A stretch of 64,000 bases of DNA, from assembly GCF_003610535.1 (NCBI RefSeq), contig NZ_RAPN01000001.1, forward strand, positions 1,351,320-1,415,319. The letters run 5' to 3'. Each line of letters starts with the position of its first letter. Positions within the stretch are counted from its first letter, which is position 1. Made by a program: the position numbers and the translations under genes. Below the pieces are notes generated by a model that was not told the origin of the DNA, ran no database searches, and worked only from the letters and a program-made list of their open reading frames with translations. This DNA is from Mangrovibacterium diazotrophicum (GTDB lineage Bacteria; Bacteroidota; Bacteroidia; Bacteroidales; Prolixibacteraceae). Shown piece after piece: positions 1 through 8,744 of the stretch.

Positions 1-568
1 CCACAATCTCCTGCGACTGCATCCCAACGAACGAGAACACCAACACATCGGAGTTTCCGACATTGCCCAGCGAGTAATTTCCATCGAAATCGGTGATCGT
101 ACCATTTGTCGTTCCTTTTACCACAACAGTCACACCAGGCAGCGGCGCACCAGTTTCGTCGGTCACTTTCCCGGATACCTTTTCCTGCTGCTGCAACTGG
201 ATCTGGTCGGCTTTGCCAACCTCGGTTACTGCAATGTATCGGTCAATGATTTTGTAAGTATATCCGGTATCCCGGAACAGGTCTTCCAGAATCTCTTCGA
301 TGTTCTGATCGCTATAATTGACACTGACGACCTTATCCAGAATTTTCTGATCGGCTTTCAACACAAAATGATAGCCTGACACTGTTTCAATTTGTTCAAT
401 AACGTCTTTTAGGGAAGAATTCATGCTCAGGGAAATCTTAGCGGTTTGCCCGAAAGAAGTCGCATACAATTGCATGCTAAGCAGAAAAACGAAGAAGGCT
501 GTTAGCTTCATAATTCGCATAATTTGTTTAAGAACCGCATAAGGCGGAACTAATTCCGTTTTTTTCAT
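1..568 (-). CDS. SusC/RagA-family TonB-dependent receptor with STN domain, N-terminal part
   Basis: Outer-membrane receptor that would import glycans or other oligomers with TonB energy; only about 189 N-terminal residues lie in the window and the gene runs off the left edge. I read the start as ATG at 566-568 (MKKTELVPP), followed by a hydrophobic signal segment ending near SFGQ. An STN (secretin/TonB N-terminal) domain follows, with text such as DVIEQIETVSGYHFVLK and IEEILEDLFRDTGYTY, then a carboxypeptidase-like regulatory domain with KVSGKVTDETGAPLPGV and VFSFVGMQSQEI, both hallmarks of SusC proteins. An STN domain usually touches a periplasmic FecR, and a FecR gene (760-1743) and an ECF sigma gene (1820-2431) lie directly upstream on the same strand. 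The pair SusC-FecR therefore probably self-regulates the locus. Substrate unknown; the neighbouring GH3 and GH65 enzymes point to a glycan. Confidence 0.9.
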   Translation of the reverse strand, partial: MKKTELVPPYAVLKQIMRIMKLTAFFVFLLSMQLYATSFGQTAKISLSMNSSLKDVIEQIETVSGYHFVLKADQKILDKVVSVNYSDQNIEEILEDLFRDTGYTYKIIDRYIAVTEVGKADQIQLQQQEKVSGKVTDETGAPLPGVTVVVKGTTNGTITDFDGNYSLGNVGNSDVLVFSFVGMQSQEIV

Positions 569-660
569 AAATTTGAAATGTTTGAGTAAATACTGGCCTT
601 TTACCGAAGGCTTGATTGCTTGATGTATAGTTTGATGCTGGTAACATCGAACTGTACCTG

Positions 661-693
661 CAGACCGGTGATACTAACCCTATTTCCGGTCTG
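661..693 (-). other. Inverted repeat in the FecR-SusC spacer
   Basis: Perfect 8-bp arms CAGACCGG (661-668) and CCGGTCTG (686-693) with a 17-base loop lie in the 191-base spacer between the FecR gene and the receptor start. On the minus (transcribed) strand no T tract follows, so it is not a standard terminator; it could be a leader hairpin or a protein site. Weak evidence. Confidence 0.3.
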
Positions 694-759
694 TGTTTTT
701 CATTAGGTTTTCATCGTACGTTTTTTTCGTTTAGGTTAAGACTATCGGTTCGTTCTTGT

Positions 760-1743
760 TTAATTCCAATAAATTAAAGTCGGTTTTCCGGCACGGGGCT
801 CAATCCGGTAATTAAGAGAAGAAGTCATTTTGAATACTTCCAGGATCTGGTCAATCGGCTTATTTTTCATGATTGTTCCGAAGTACAGTTCGTCGGCCAA
901 TTTGGGGTCTTCAATCTGAATTTCAACATTGTACCAACGTTCCATTTTTTTAGCAATATCACTTAGCTTTTCATCGCGGAAGGTAATCAGGCCTTTTTGC
1001 CAGGAGGTATATAAATCGGTGTTGACATTTTTCACCACAAGTTCTTTGGAAACGCCATCGAAGTTTACATTCTCGCCGGGAACGAGACGGGTAAATTCTT
1101 TCCCGGTTTTGCTCAAAACCCCCAGGCTTCCCTCAACCAAAGTTGTATTCACTTCTCGTTCATCATCGTACGCCTGAACATTAAACGAAGTTCCATACAC
1201 CTTAAAATCAAGTGATTTTGTTTTCACAACAAAGGGATGTTCCGGATCTTTTGCGATGTTGAAAAACGCCTCTCCTTCCATTTCAACAGTGCGTTCCCCT
1301 TCGTTGAAATTTCCGGCATAAGCGAAATGCGTTCCCGAGTTTAGCTGCACGGTTGTTCCATCAGGTAAGGTGAGGTTCGACATTTGTCCCAGCGGAACAT
1401 CGATCGCCATATTGGATGCATAAACCAATTCAGCGCTCTTTCCAAACTTCAAATTGCTTTGCACAAACATGCCCAGCGCAAAAAATAAAACAATAACAGC
1501 CGCGTAGCGTGCATAGGTGTATAGTCGGCGAAGATTGTCGGTTTTGCGAATCCGGCGGGTAATCTCTTCTTTCCAAACCCGCTGCGCATCGTCAGCCGAT
1601 GTTGCCGTTAGTGCATAAGCTTTTTTAAGGCTGATGAACTCCGCTTTGTTTTCAGGTGAAATTTCGATCCATTGGAAGATTTCTTGTACTTCCGCTTCGG
1701 AAGCTTGGCCTGACAGGTATTTTATGATTTGTTGGTGATCCAT
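760..1743 (-). CDS. FecR-family anti-sigma factor
   Basis: Inner-membrane anti-sigma protein of 327 residues. The cytoplasmic N-terminal part (1-75) would hold the ECF sigma factor; a single membrane segment is visible at about residues 79-95 (YARYAAVIVLFFALGMF). The periplasmic part carries the FecR signature: GQMSNLTLPDGTTVQLNSG near 118-137, GEAFFNIAKDPEHPFVVKT, and KVYGTSFNVQAY. The C-terminal DUF4974-type domain (about 255-325) has LSDIAKKMERWYNVEI. It lies 76 bases downstream of the sigma gene 1820-2431 and 191 bases upstream of an STN-bearing SusC gene, the classic sigma/FecR/receptor order of Bacteroidota trans-envelope signalling. Confidence 0.92.
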   Translation of the reverse strand: MDHQQIIKYLSGQASEAEVQEIFQWIEISPENKAEFISLKKAYALTATSADDAQRVWKEEITRRIRKTDNLRRLYTYARYAAVIVLFFALGMFVQSNLKFGKSAELVYASNMAIDVPLGQMSNLTLPDGTTVQLNSGTHFAYAGNFNEGERTVEMEGEAFFNIAKDPEHPFVVKTKSLDFKVYGTSFNVQAYDDEREVNTTLVEGSLGVLSKTGKEFTRLVPGENVNFDGVSKELVVKNVNTDLYTSWQKGLITFRDEKLSDIAKKMERWYNVEIQIEDPKLADELYFGTIMKNKPIDQILEVFKMTSSLNYRIEPRAGKPTLIYWN

Positions 1744-1819
1744 TTTTGTCGCTTTGTACTTTTAGTACACGCACATTCGGATACACCCTATATCGAAAAG
1801 AAAAAAATCTGAAAATTTT

Positions 1820-2431
1820 TCAATACATGTAATGTATGATCATTTCAACAAGCACAGCAGGCAGGTATTCAGACAGTTTTAAGCTGAGGGTTTTCAAGGC
1901 TCGAGTGATATTTGCTTCTACAGATTTAATGGAGATTTCCAGTTCATCGGCTATTTCCTTGTTCTTTTTCCCCTCAAAACGACTCAGCATAAACACCTGT
2001 CGGCACTTCTCAGGAAGTTCACTGATGGCCCGATATATCAAATCCTCCATTTCTGAAAATTCCAGTTGGTCAAAATCAAACGAATCCAAAACTTCACTGT
2101 TGATCTTCGCCTCCATTTGCTGCAAGTGCCGATCCTCGTATTTACTGACTACCTTTTTGTGGCGAATAAAATTCAGACAACTCGACTTGGCAAAGGTGTA
2201 TAAAAATGATTTAATTCCGTTGGGAGACTGAATCTTCGATCGGTTCATCCAAAGGTTGATAAAAGCTTCCTGAGCCAGGCTGGCCGCTTTGTCATGATCG
2301 GAAATAAACTGATTACAGAAGCCAACTACCGGATTGTAGTGAGCTTTAAACAGCTGTTCGAAGGCGGATTCATTTCCGTCTTTGAATTGGCGAAACAAGA
2401 ATTCGTTTAGGTCTGAAGGTTCAACTAACAT
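1820..2431 (-). CDS. ECF RNA polymerase sigma factor (sigma-70 family, Bacteroidota FecI-like)
   Basis: Sigma factor of 203 residues that would direct transcription of this locus when released by the FecR protein encoded next to it. Region 2 is visible in AFEQLFKAHYNPVVGFCNQF and LAQEAFINLWMNRSKI; region 4 in ELPEKCRQVFMLSRFEGKKN and EIADELEISIKSVEANITRA. An in-frame start at 2590 exists, but it would add 53 residues unlike the family and would overlap the terminator of the GH65 gene (2533-2571), so I chose ATG at 2431 (MLVEPSDLNEFLFRQF), which gives the usual length. Followed by FecR at 760-1743. Confidence 0.9.
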   Translation of the reverse strand: MLVEPSDLNEFLFRQFKDGNESAFEQLFKAHYNPVVGFCNQFISDHDKAASLAQEAFINLWMNRSKIQSPNGIKSFLYTFAKSSCLNFIRHKKVVSKYEDRHLQQMEAKINSEVLDSFDFDQLEFSEMEDLIYRAISELPEKCRQVFMLSRFEGKKNKEIADELEISIKSVEANITRALKTLSLKLSEYLPAVLVEMIIHYMY

Positions 2432-2532
2432 TCGTAAAAATGTATGTTTTGGCGCTGTAAATATGCCGTTTTTCCCGAATAAAACAACGAAATCCCCCTT
2501 CCATTTATTAAACATGTTTTGTAAACGGACAT

Positions 2533-2571
2533 AAAAAAAGACAAGATCAGGTCTGAAAACTCGATCTTGTC
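2533..2571 (-). terminator. Rho-independent terminator after the GH65 gene
   Basis: Perfect 9-bp stem GACAAGATC (2540-2548) with GATCTTGTC (2563-2571), 14-base loop, followed on the minus strand by seven T (complement of 2533-2539). It lies just past the GH65 stop codon at 2600 and separates the enzyme genes from the sigma gene. Confidence 0.85.
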
Positions 2572-2599
2572 TCCTTAAATCAGAATTCAAATATCACTA

Positions 2600-4657
2600 T
2601 CAATGAGTCACTTTGTAGGTTTTATGCTCAGGTCCAACACCGGTTATCGTAAGGCTTTTCCAGTTCGAAGGCAAACATGGGTCTTTTTGAACCAAGCCGT
2701 CATCGGCCAGGTGAAGCCCGGCAAATCCGAATAGCACCGCCTGAAGCATTCCGCCAGCTCCGGTTGTAAAATACGGATTCTGGCTGGTCGCCGACTCGGC
2801 AAGTGCACCAAAAGGAGGACGTTTATTGGGTACGTAAGCGCGTTTGAACAAATCGAAGGCTTTATCGGCGTCTCCCAGGCGGGCATACAAAACCGAGAAA
2901 ATGGAATAGCCCATTGCCGGTCCTTTTTTTGAAATGCGCGGCTCGTAGTAGTCCATGTCTTTCAGGACCGCCTCTTTTTCAGTTACGAGCTCAAGCGGGT
3001 AAGCCAGCAAGTTTACATCGGCCTGTTTGATGATTTCACCCTTGTAGTTTGAATGCTCTTTCGTCACACCATCGTCAAAATAGTTGAACCGAAGTTTTTG
3101 CGCCACCTCATCCCATTTCGGATCCGGCGTTTCACCACAAACAACCGCAGCTTTTGTAGCATACTCCAACGCCACTTTCACCGATCCGTTTGTGAAAGCG
3201 TTGTCATCAATATTCATGGCATACTCGTTAGCTCCCACAACATTATTGATCGAATAGCTGCCATCGCTGTTTTGCGACGAACGGCTTAACCAAAATTTAG
3301 CGCCTTTTTTCAGCAAAGGAAAACCTTCCGTTTTCAGCCATTCTTTGTTGCCGGTGAGGCGATAATAATTCCAGCAGGCGATGCCCACATCGGCGGTAAT
3401 ATGGTGTTCAAATGTTCCTGTCAGTGCCCAGGTTGGCGTGGCTTCTTCACCGGTATCGTCCGACTCCCAGGGAAACATGGCACCCTTATAACCGTAATTC
3501 GCTGCCTTCTCTTCTGCTTTTCCCAAGCGGTCGAATCGGTAATCGAGCATCGATTTGGCAAAGCCCTGATTCAGGATCAGTAAGGGCGGAAACATCCACA
3601 ACTCCGAATCCCAAAAGATATGGCCATTGTAGCCTTGCGACGACAAGCCCATGGGAGCAATACTCAATCTTGAATTCTCCCGCGAAAAAGCATACAAATG
3701 ATACAAGGCCAGGCGAACATCCCGCTGCGATTCGGGATCGCCTTCAATCTGGATATCACTTTGCCACAAATCGGCCCACAGCTCCTTGTGTTGTTTAATC
3801 ACCAAATCCTTGTTACCGCGCATCACATAAATTACCATGCGCTCGGATTCGTTCTGCGGATCCCCGAAATTTTCAGTAGAACAAACCGCTCCGGTCCAGG
3901 CAAACTGAAAATTTTCCTTCGCCTTTACTTTACGCTGAAAGTTGATTTCGTGCTCGAACGGACTCAATACCTTGTGCTGCAATGGTTGCGCTTCGTTGCC
4001 GAAAATGAATGTTGCTGTTGTTGCCAGCGTGTGCTTGCCGAACGGACTTTTGGCAATTGTTTTTAGCAATGGCATCGGAGCTTCGGCATCGTGTAAAGTT
4101 TTAAACGAAGCGTCAGTCACATGGTAGCTTGCCGGACAGCTGATCTTTCCAGCCACCGAGATTTGAATATCTTTTTTTAAGGCATGCACATCCACGTCAA
4201 TCAACCCAACATTGGGCATCCCGCGTAGTGCATAGATTTGATAAGTTACTTCGGCCTTATCCGGAACCTCGAACCTGGTTGTCAAAGTAGCTGCTTTCAA
4301 ATCCAGCACCTGTTCCCAGTTTTCAATATTCGCTTGATTGATCGTATCACCATCAACAACCAAAACGAGATTGGCAAAATTGATTCCCTCCAAAATTTTA
4401 CTAACGTCATTCGCCCCTGCCCGGTCAAAAACATTGTTGAGAATGATTGATTTCACCTGAAAAGGTTTGCTTGACGGCACCATCCCGATTCGCCCGTTTG
4501 ACAAGGCGATACCCACATAATCAGTTGGATCAGTGACCTTGATTTTCCACAAATCTGTTTCTTCGTTCTTCGTTTTAGTTGAACCAAACACAGCCATACT
4601 GTTTAGTGCCAGAAATGCAATGCAAAGTGCAATTCCAAATTTCCTGTTTTTCTTCAT
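2600..4657 (-). CDS. GH65-family alpha-glucoside hydrolase (kojibiose hydrolase-like), secreted
   Basis: Predicted 685-residue exported glycoside hydrolase. The start at 4657 (MKKNRKFGIALCIAFLALNS) gives a clean signal peptide; a start 25 codons upstream would not. The (alpha/alpha)6 barrel is recognised by GHIFWDSELWMFPP at 345-358, VVGANEYAMNIDDNAFTN at 473-490, where E478 is the expected general acid, KQADVNLLAYPL at 544-555, and GALAESATSQNPYF at 617-630. Most bacterial GH65 members are cytoplasmic phosphorylases. Here an export signal plus a glutamate at 621, in the position used as base by hydrolytic members such as the Flavobacterium kojibiose hydrolase (recalled, spacing to the acid nearly the same), suggests a hydrolase of alpha-1,2 or alpha-1,3 glucosides. 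It follows the GH3 gene after a terminator and precedes the sigma/FecR/SusC genes. Exact substrate not shown. Confidence 0.82.
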   Translation of the reverse strand: MKKNRKFGIALCIAFLALNSMAVFGSTKTKNEETDLWKIKVTDPTDYVGIALSNGRIGMVPSSKPFQVKSIILNNVFDRAGANDVSKILEGINFANLVLVVDGDTINQANIENWEQVLDLKAATLTTRFEVPDKAEVTYQIYALRGMPNVGLIDVDVHALKKDIQISVAGKISCPASYHVTDASFKTLHDAEAPMPLLKTIAKSPFGKHTLATTATFIFGNEAQPLQHKVLSPFEHEINFQRKVKAKENFQFAWTGAVCSTENFGDPQNESERMVIYVMRGNKDLVIKQHKELWADLWQSDIQIEGDPESQRDVRLALYHLYAFSRENSRLSIAPMGLSSQGYNGHIFWDSELWMFPPLLILNQGFAKSMLDYRFDRLGKAEEKAANYGYKGAMFPWESDDTGEEATPTWALTGTFEHHITADVGIACWNYYRLTGNKEWLKTEGFPLLKKGAKFWLSRSSQNSDGSYSINNVVGANEYAMNIDDNAFTNGSVKVALEYATKAAVVCGETPDPKWDEVAQKLRFNYFDDGVTKEHSNYKGEIIKQADVNLLAYPLELVTEKEAVLKDMDYYEPRISKKGPAMGYSIFSVLYARLGDADKAFDLFKRAYVPNKRPPFGALAESATSQNPYFTTGAGGMLQAVLFGFAGLHLADDGLVQKDPCLPSNWKSLTITGVGPEHKTYKVTH

Positions 4658-4733
4658 GTTTTCTAATTTGTTTCCGCACACAAATTTAAAAATCCACTGC
4701 AATTTCAGGCAGAAACCGGAACAGAATAACACG

Positions 4734-4763
4734 AAAAATCCCGGTTACTGCGGCAACCGGGAT
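4734..4763 (-). terminator. Rho-independent terminator after the GH3 gene
   Basis: Perfect 9-bp stem ATCCCGGTT (4738-4746) with AACCGGGAT (4755-4763), 8-base loop, and a short T run on the minus strand (complement of 4734-4738). It lies 28 bases past the GH3 stop codon. Confidence 0.85.
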
Positions 4764-4791
4764 CTTAAATATGGTCTGAATATTTTAGGAA

Positions 4792-7425
4792 CTATTCTTC
4801 GAGAACAATTGCTTTTCCTTTGACCACAAAACGACCGCTGACGGTGTTTGTCGTCGCCGCTTCGGTGCGACCGGAGAAGCCGGGTTGCTCACCGCCAACT
4901 GAAACAGTGAACCAGCCGGGTTCCACGACGCGCAAATCTTTGCTATTGATCATTGAAAGCTGCCGAGGGTCCAGGCTAAAATTGATAGTTTTTGTCTCAC
5001 CCTTTTTCAGATTCACCCGTTTGAAACCTTCCAACTGGCGGATTGGTCGCGGAGTAGACGCTTTTTCGTCAGTCAGGTATAATTGAACCACTTCATCACC
5101 ATCCAAATCTCCGGTATTCGTTACATCAACAGAAACGGCAACTTTATCGCCCATCAATATATTGGGGCTGATTTGAAGATTTGAATAGCTGAACTTTGTA
5201 TAGCTCAGTCCGAAGCCAAATGGATAAAGTGGCTCCTGTGTGAAATAACGGTAAGTTCTTCCATCCATGTTGTAATCCTCGAACGGAGGCAATTGGTCAA
5301 CCGATTTGTAGTAGGTTACCGGCAAACGGCCAGCAGGATTGTAGTCGCCGAACAAAACATCAGCAATCGCATTTCCTCCTTGCTGACCGGGATAACCGGC
5401 CGTTAAAATTGCCGGAACGTTGTCGGCCGCCCAATTGACCGAAAGAGCGCTTCCGTTGATCAAGACCAAAGCCACCGGCTTACCGGTTGCCACAATCGCC
5501 TTCATTAACTCGACCTGTGTTGCCGGCAAATCGAGGCTGGTGCGGTCACCACCGGAAAATCCGTCAATCTGAATTTTCATTTCTTCGCCTTCCAGCCGCT
5601 CATTCAGCCCCAAAGCCAGCACAACAACATCGGCCTGGCTGGCCGTTTCCACAGCCTGCTGCAAACGATCTTCCTGCGGAACCGACCACAGCATGCGGGC
5701 CGTTGCATCACCATAGTAGTTCTGGTATTTCACTTCAACTTTATACTTTTCACCGGCTTTCAAATCCACTTTCAGCTCCCGCATTCTGGGGTGGTGCTCG
5801 TTATTTCCACCTTTTTCTTCATCCCCGATTTTGATGGTCATGAATGGCTTTCCCCAATCGCTGAAATAATAGGTACCGCTCTTGGGAGCAACAAGATAAC
5901 CCGTCCATCGGATGCTGTAACTACCGGGTGCCAGCCGCGGATCGGGCGTGTCAATATCCCAGCAAAAATCAATATTGTCATCCACCTGCTTGTACAAAGG
6001 ATCTCCCTCCCACTTGCTATTGGCAAAATATTCGGCTTTCAAACCTTGCTCGCCGTCTGCCGTTTCCAAATAAATTGAAGGAACTGCTTTCATCTCTGGA
6101 ATACCATCAGCCAGATCGCAACCTTGCGCATACAACACCTTCGCTTGCGGGCTGAGTTTATTTTGAATGCCTTTCAGCACCGTAACCGGATCGCTGGGCA
6201 CACCGCTGTAGTTTCCCCAAAGCGACTCAATATCGTCGGCATTGGGGCCAATCACCGCAACTGTTTTTATCTCTTTTGAAAAGGGCAACGTATGATCTTC
6301 GTTTTTCAGTAAAACAATACTTTCGCGAGCAGCCTGACGGGCCAAAACATTGTGCGCCGGATTGTTATTTACCGAAAACGGGATTTGTGCGTAGGGAACA
6401 TTTTCGACCGGGTCGAACATGCCCAGCTTGAAGCGGGCCGTAAAAAGGCGTTTCACAGAAACATCCAACTCATCTTCCGTAATCAATCCTTTTTCGACGG
6501 CCTCTTTCAGTGAATTGTAGGTACTCCCGCAATTCAGGTCGCAGCCTTCTTTTACCGCCAGTGCAGCGGCCGAAGCAGCATCGGGTACCACCTTATGATA
6601 CTCCCAAATGTCGGCAATGGCGCCACAGTCGGAAACAAAATAACCATCAAAATTCCACTTGTTCCGCAGGATATCAAATAACTCAGTGTTGGCACAGCAG
6701 GCTTCTCCGCGAAAACGGTTGTAAGCCCCCATGACTGAATAAACACCGCCATCGACCACAAGAGTTCGGAAAGCCGGCAGATAAGTTTCCTGTAAATCGC
6801 GTTCACTCACTCGGGCATCAAATTCGTGACGCAGTGGCTCCGGCCCCGAGTGAACAGCGTAATGTTTTGCCGTAGCCACCACTTTCAGGTATTTATCGTC
6901 GTCGCCCTGCAAGCCACGAACGAACTCCATGCCCATCTGGCCTGTGAGATACGGATCTTCACCATAAGTTTCGTGTCCTCTCCCCCAACGCGGATCTCGG
7001 AAAATATTGATGTTCGGTGACCAGAAAGTCAATCCCTGGTAAATGCCCCGCTCGCCGCGTCGAACAAACTCGTGATGTTTCGCCCGTGCTTCATCTGAAA
7101 TAACCGAAGCCACATCAAAAATTAAATCCTGATCCCAGGAAGCAGCAATGGAAATGGATTGCGGGAAAACGGTAGCGTAGCCTGCTCGGGCCACTCCGTG
7201 CAAACATTCGTTCCACCAATTGTATTTAGGAACTCCCAACCGGTCGATTGCCGGAGATTCATATAGTAACTGGTCAATCTTTTCCTGAACAGTCATTCGT
7301 GACACCAAATCGTCGACACGCTGATCAATCGGAAGATCCGGATTTTGATACGGGAAAGTTTGTTGCGCCTGCAAACTGAGGCCGCTCGCGATCACGAGAA
7401 GCGCTAGTAATAGGAGGTTTTTCAT
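4792..7425 (-). CDS. GH3-family beta-xylosidase/beta-glucosidase with inserted PA14 domain
   Basis: Exported 877-residue glycosidase; signal peptide MKNLLLLALLVIASGLSLQA. The GH3 N-terminal barrel begins near residue 35, with YNWWNECLHGVAR (68-80) and GRGHETYGEDPYL, a pattern shared with bacterial and plant beta-xylosidases. VSDCGAI places the nucleophile at D266, with KHYAVHSGPEP at 187-197. The second GH3 domain starts around 365 and is interrupted by a PA14 domain at about 461-583 (GLKAEYFANSKWEGDPL), which in this family sits over the active site and sets chain-length specificity. LGLNERLEGEEM (605-616) probably carries the acid/base residue. A fibronectin-III-like C-terminal domain (about 745-865) completes it. 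Beta-xylosidase is favoured but beta-glucosidase is possible. Same strand as the DUF1680-like gene upstream and the GH65 gene downstream. Confidence 0.88.
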   Translation of the reverse strand: MKNLLLLALLVIASGLSLQAQQTFPYQNPDLPIDQRVDDLVSRMTVQEKIDQLLYESPAIDRLGVPKYNWWNECLHGVARAGYATVFPQSISIAASWDQDLIFDVASVISDEARAKHHEFVRRGERGIYQGLTFWSPNINIFRDPRWGRGHETYGEDPYLTGQMGMEFVRGLQGDDDKYLKVVATAKHYAVHSGPEPLRHEFDARVSERDLQETYLPAFRTLVVDGGVYSVMGAYNRFRGEACCANTELFDILRNKWNFDGYFVSDCGAIADIWEYHKVVPDAASAAALAVKEGCDLNCGSTYNSLKEAVEKGLITEDELDVSVKRLFTARFKLGMFDPVENVPYAQIPFSVNNNPAHNVLARQAARESIVLLKNEDHTLPFSKEIKTVAVIGPNADDIESLWGNYSGVPSDPVTVLKGIQNKLSPQAKVLYAQGCDLADGIPEMKAVPSIYLETADGEQGLKAEYFANSKWEGDPLYKQVDDNIDFCWDIDTPDPRLAPGSYSIRWTGYLVAPKSGTYYFSDWGKPFMTIKIGDEEKGGNNEHHPRMRELKVDLKAGEKYKVEVKYQNYYGDATARMLWSVPQEDRLQQAVETASQADVVVLALGLNERLEGEEMKIQIDGFSGGDRTSLDLPATQVELMKAIVATGKPVALVLINGSALSVNWAADNVPAILTAGYPGQQGGNAIADVLFGDYNPAGRLPVTYYKSVDQLPPFEDYNMDGRTYRYFTQEPLYPFGFGLSYTKFSYSNLQISPNILMGDKVAVSVDVTNTGDLDGDEVVQLYLTDEKASTPRPIRQLEGFKRVNLKKGETKTINFSLDPRQLSMINSKDLRVVEPGWFTVSVGGEQPGFSGRTEAATTNTVSGRFVVKGKAIVLEE

Positions 7426-7544
7426 AGCTTTAGGTCTATTCTGTTATGTTCTGATGCAAGATAGGTCTTTTTTCAGAACGTCCGACGCCTGCTGATGAAA
7501 TAAGTCTACGTGAATGTTTTTAAACCAGAAGTGTAAACAAGTTC

Positions 7545-8588
7545 TTATTCGCCCTGAATCCAGGCGGTTCTCCGGTTCCCGTTCGTTTCGGCGTAAAATG
7601 GTTGGAGCACCAAAGTATGATCCTGATAGCCGCTAAAAGTAAAGGTTGGCATTTTCCCCGCCGGCGAAACAAATTGCAGGTATTGCAGGGGATCACCAGT
7701 TTGCGGCGCACCGGTCAGGGTACTGTCCTGCTCGTATGTCATAAACAACGGGCCGTACTCGAACGCAAACTGCCCCACTTCGTTTTTGATGACTGCTGGT
7801 TTCAACCCTAAGACAACTTTCACTTCATCGCCATTTTTCCACTTTTTGGCTACCTCGGTATATTCACCCGGATGCGTTGGGTATTTCACACCCAAAACGG
7901 TTACCGCAGCATATTCGGCCCATTCGGGAATGCGAATGTACAAGTCCATGTAGCGGGAGTCGTCCATCTCGACCCTAAAGGTGATTTCACCGTCATCCGG
8001 GTAATTGGTATCCTGGATCAAACGGACATCGCCGCCGGTGGTATGTTTAAAATTCAGGGTTGAATTATTATAAACGTTCACGTAAATGCGATCGTAACGG
8101 CGTGTGTAACAGGTCGACTTGATTGCCTCTTCAGTCACAACATCGGGCGACTGGCTGTTGTAGAAAACCTTTTCCAACTCGTCTGCAAAACAAACCAGGC
8201 CGGTATATTTCAGCAACGAATCATTCAACGCCACCCAGTTTTTCAAATCGACTCCCGAGAAATGCTCGAAATTCAAATCCGCCTCTTCTGCCATCGACTT
8301 CCATTCATTCAGCAAACTATCTGAAATGGCCGGCTCCTTTTTTTCAACCATTTCGGTCACCTGTTCCTGTAAATTCAGGATTCCTTCAATGGCAATTGGC
8401 TGACTTCCCTGGACAGCCGTATCGATCGGTGTGAAACCATTCAGCTTTTCGGCCAAAACGCCACCCAACGAAATTTCCCTGGCTTCGACCGAACTTGAAG
8501 TGCCGGGTAATTCAGGAGCGGTGCGGTAATGGCAGGCAGAAAAAGCAATCAGAAAAAGGAGGAGTAAGGGCGTCGCATTCCGGTTCAT
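7545..8588 (-). CDS. Lipoprotein with a GH127/DUF1680-type C-terminal beta-sandwich but no catalytic barrel
   Basis: Predicted 347-residue lipoprotein. The start at 8588 (MNRNATPLLLLFLIAFSAC) gives a signal ending in a lipobox-like FSAC. Residues from about 165 match the C-terminal beta-sandwich of DUF1680/GH127 proteins: IYVNVYNNSTLNFKH, DVRLIQDTNYPDDGEITFRV, LYIRIPEWAEYAAVTV, PGEYTEVAKKWKNGDEVKV and FAFEYGPLFM, ending in LQPFYAETNGNRR. Family members are usually 600-800 residues with an (alpha/alpha)6 barrel in front carrying zinc-binding cysteines and the catalytic residues. Here only about 150 residues precede the sandwich and no such cysteine cluster is visible; a fragment FADELEKVFYNS may be a barrel relic. 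So it is probably not a beta-L-arabinofuranosidase; binding or structural roles are possible. Lies upstream of the GH3 gene on the same strand, and divergent from the MBL gene. Confidence 0.72.
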   Translation of the reverse strand: MNRNATPLLLLFLIAFSACHYRTAPELPGTSSSVEAREISLGGVLAEKLNGFTPIDTAVQGSQPIAIEGILNLQEQVTEMVEKKEPAISDSLLNEWKSMAEEADLNFEHFSGVDLKNWVALNDSLLKYTGLVCFADELEKVFYNSQSPDVVTEEAIKSTCYTRRYDRIYVNVYNNSTLNFKHTTGGDVRLIQDTNYPDDGEITFRVEMDDSRYMDLYIRIPEWAEYAAVTVLGVKYPTHPGEYTEVAKKWKNGDEVKVVLGLKPAVIKNEVGQFAFEYGPLFMTYEQDSTLTGAPQTGDPLQYLQFVSPAGKMPTFTFSGYQDHTLVLQPFYAETNGNRRTAWIQGE

Positions 8589-8744
8589 AAGTAAATTTTT
8601 GTAGTTTCCCAATTGAACAGTCTAGTAGGCGCTAAGTTCAATAGCCACAAAGATTGAGCACCAATTTGTTAAAATCGGATTCGATACTGAGATTTTTCAA
8701 AAGCTTCTTTCGGGGAACAGCTAAAATTGATATTTTAGCCGACT

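Noticed and set aside
2432-2590. Longer start for the first ECF sigma gene
   Set aside because: It would add residues unlike the family and run through the terminator of the upstream GH65 gene.
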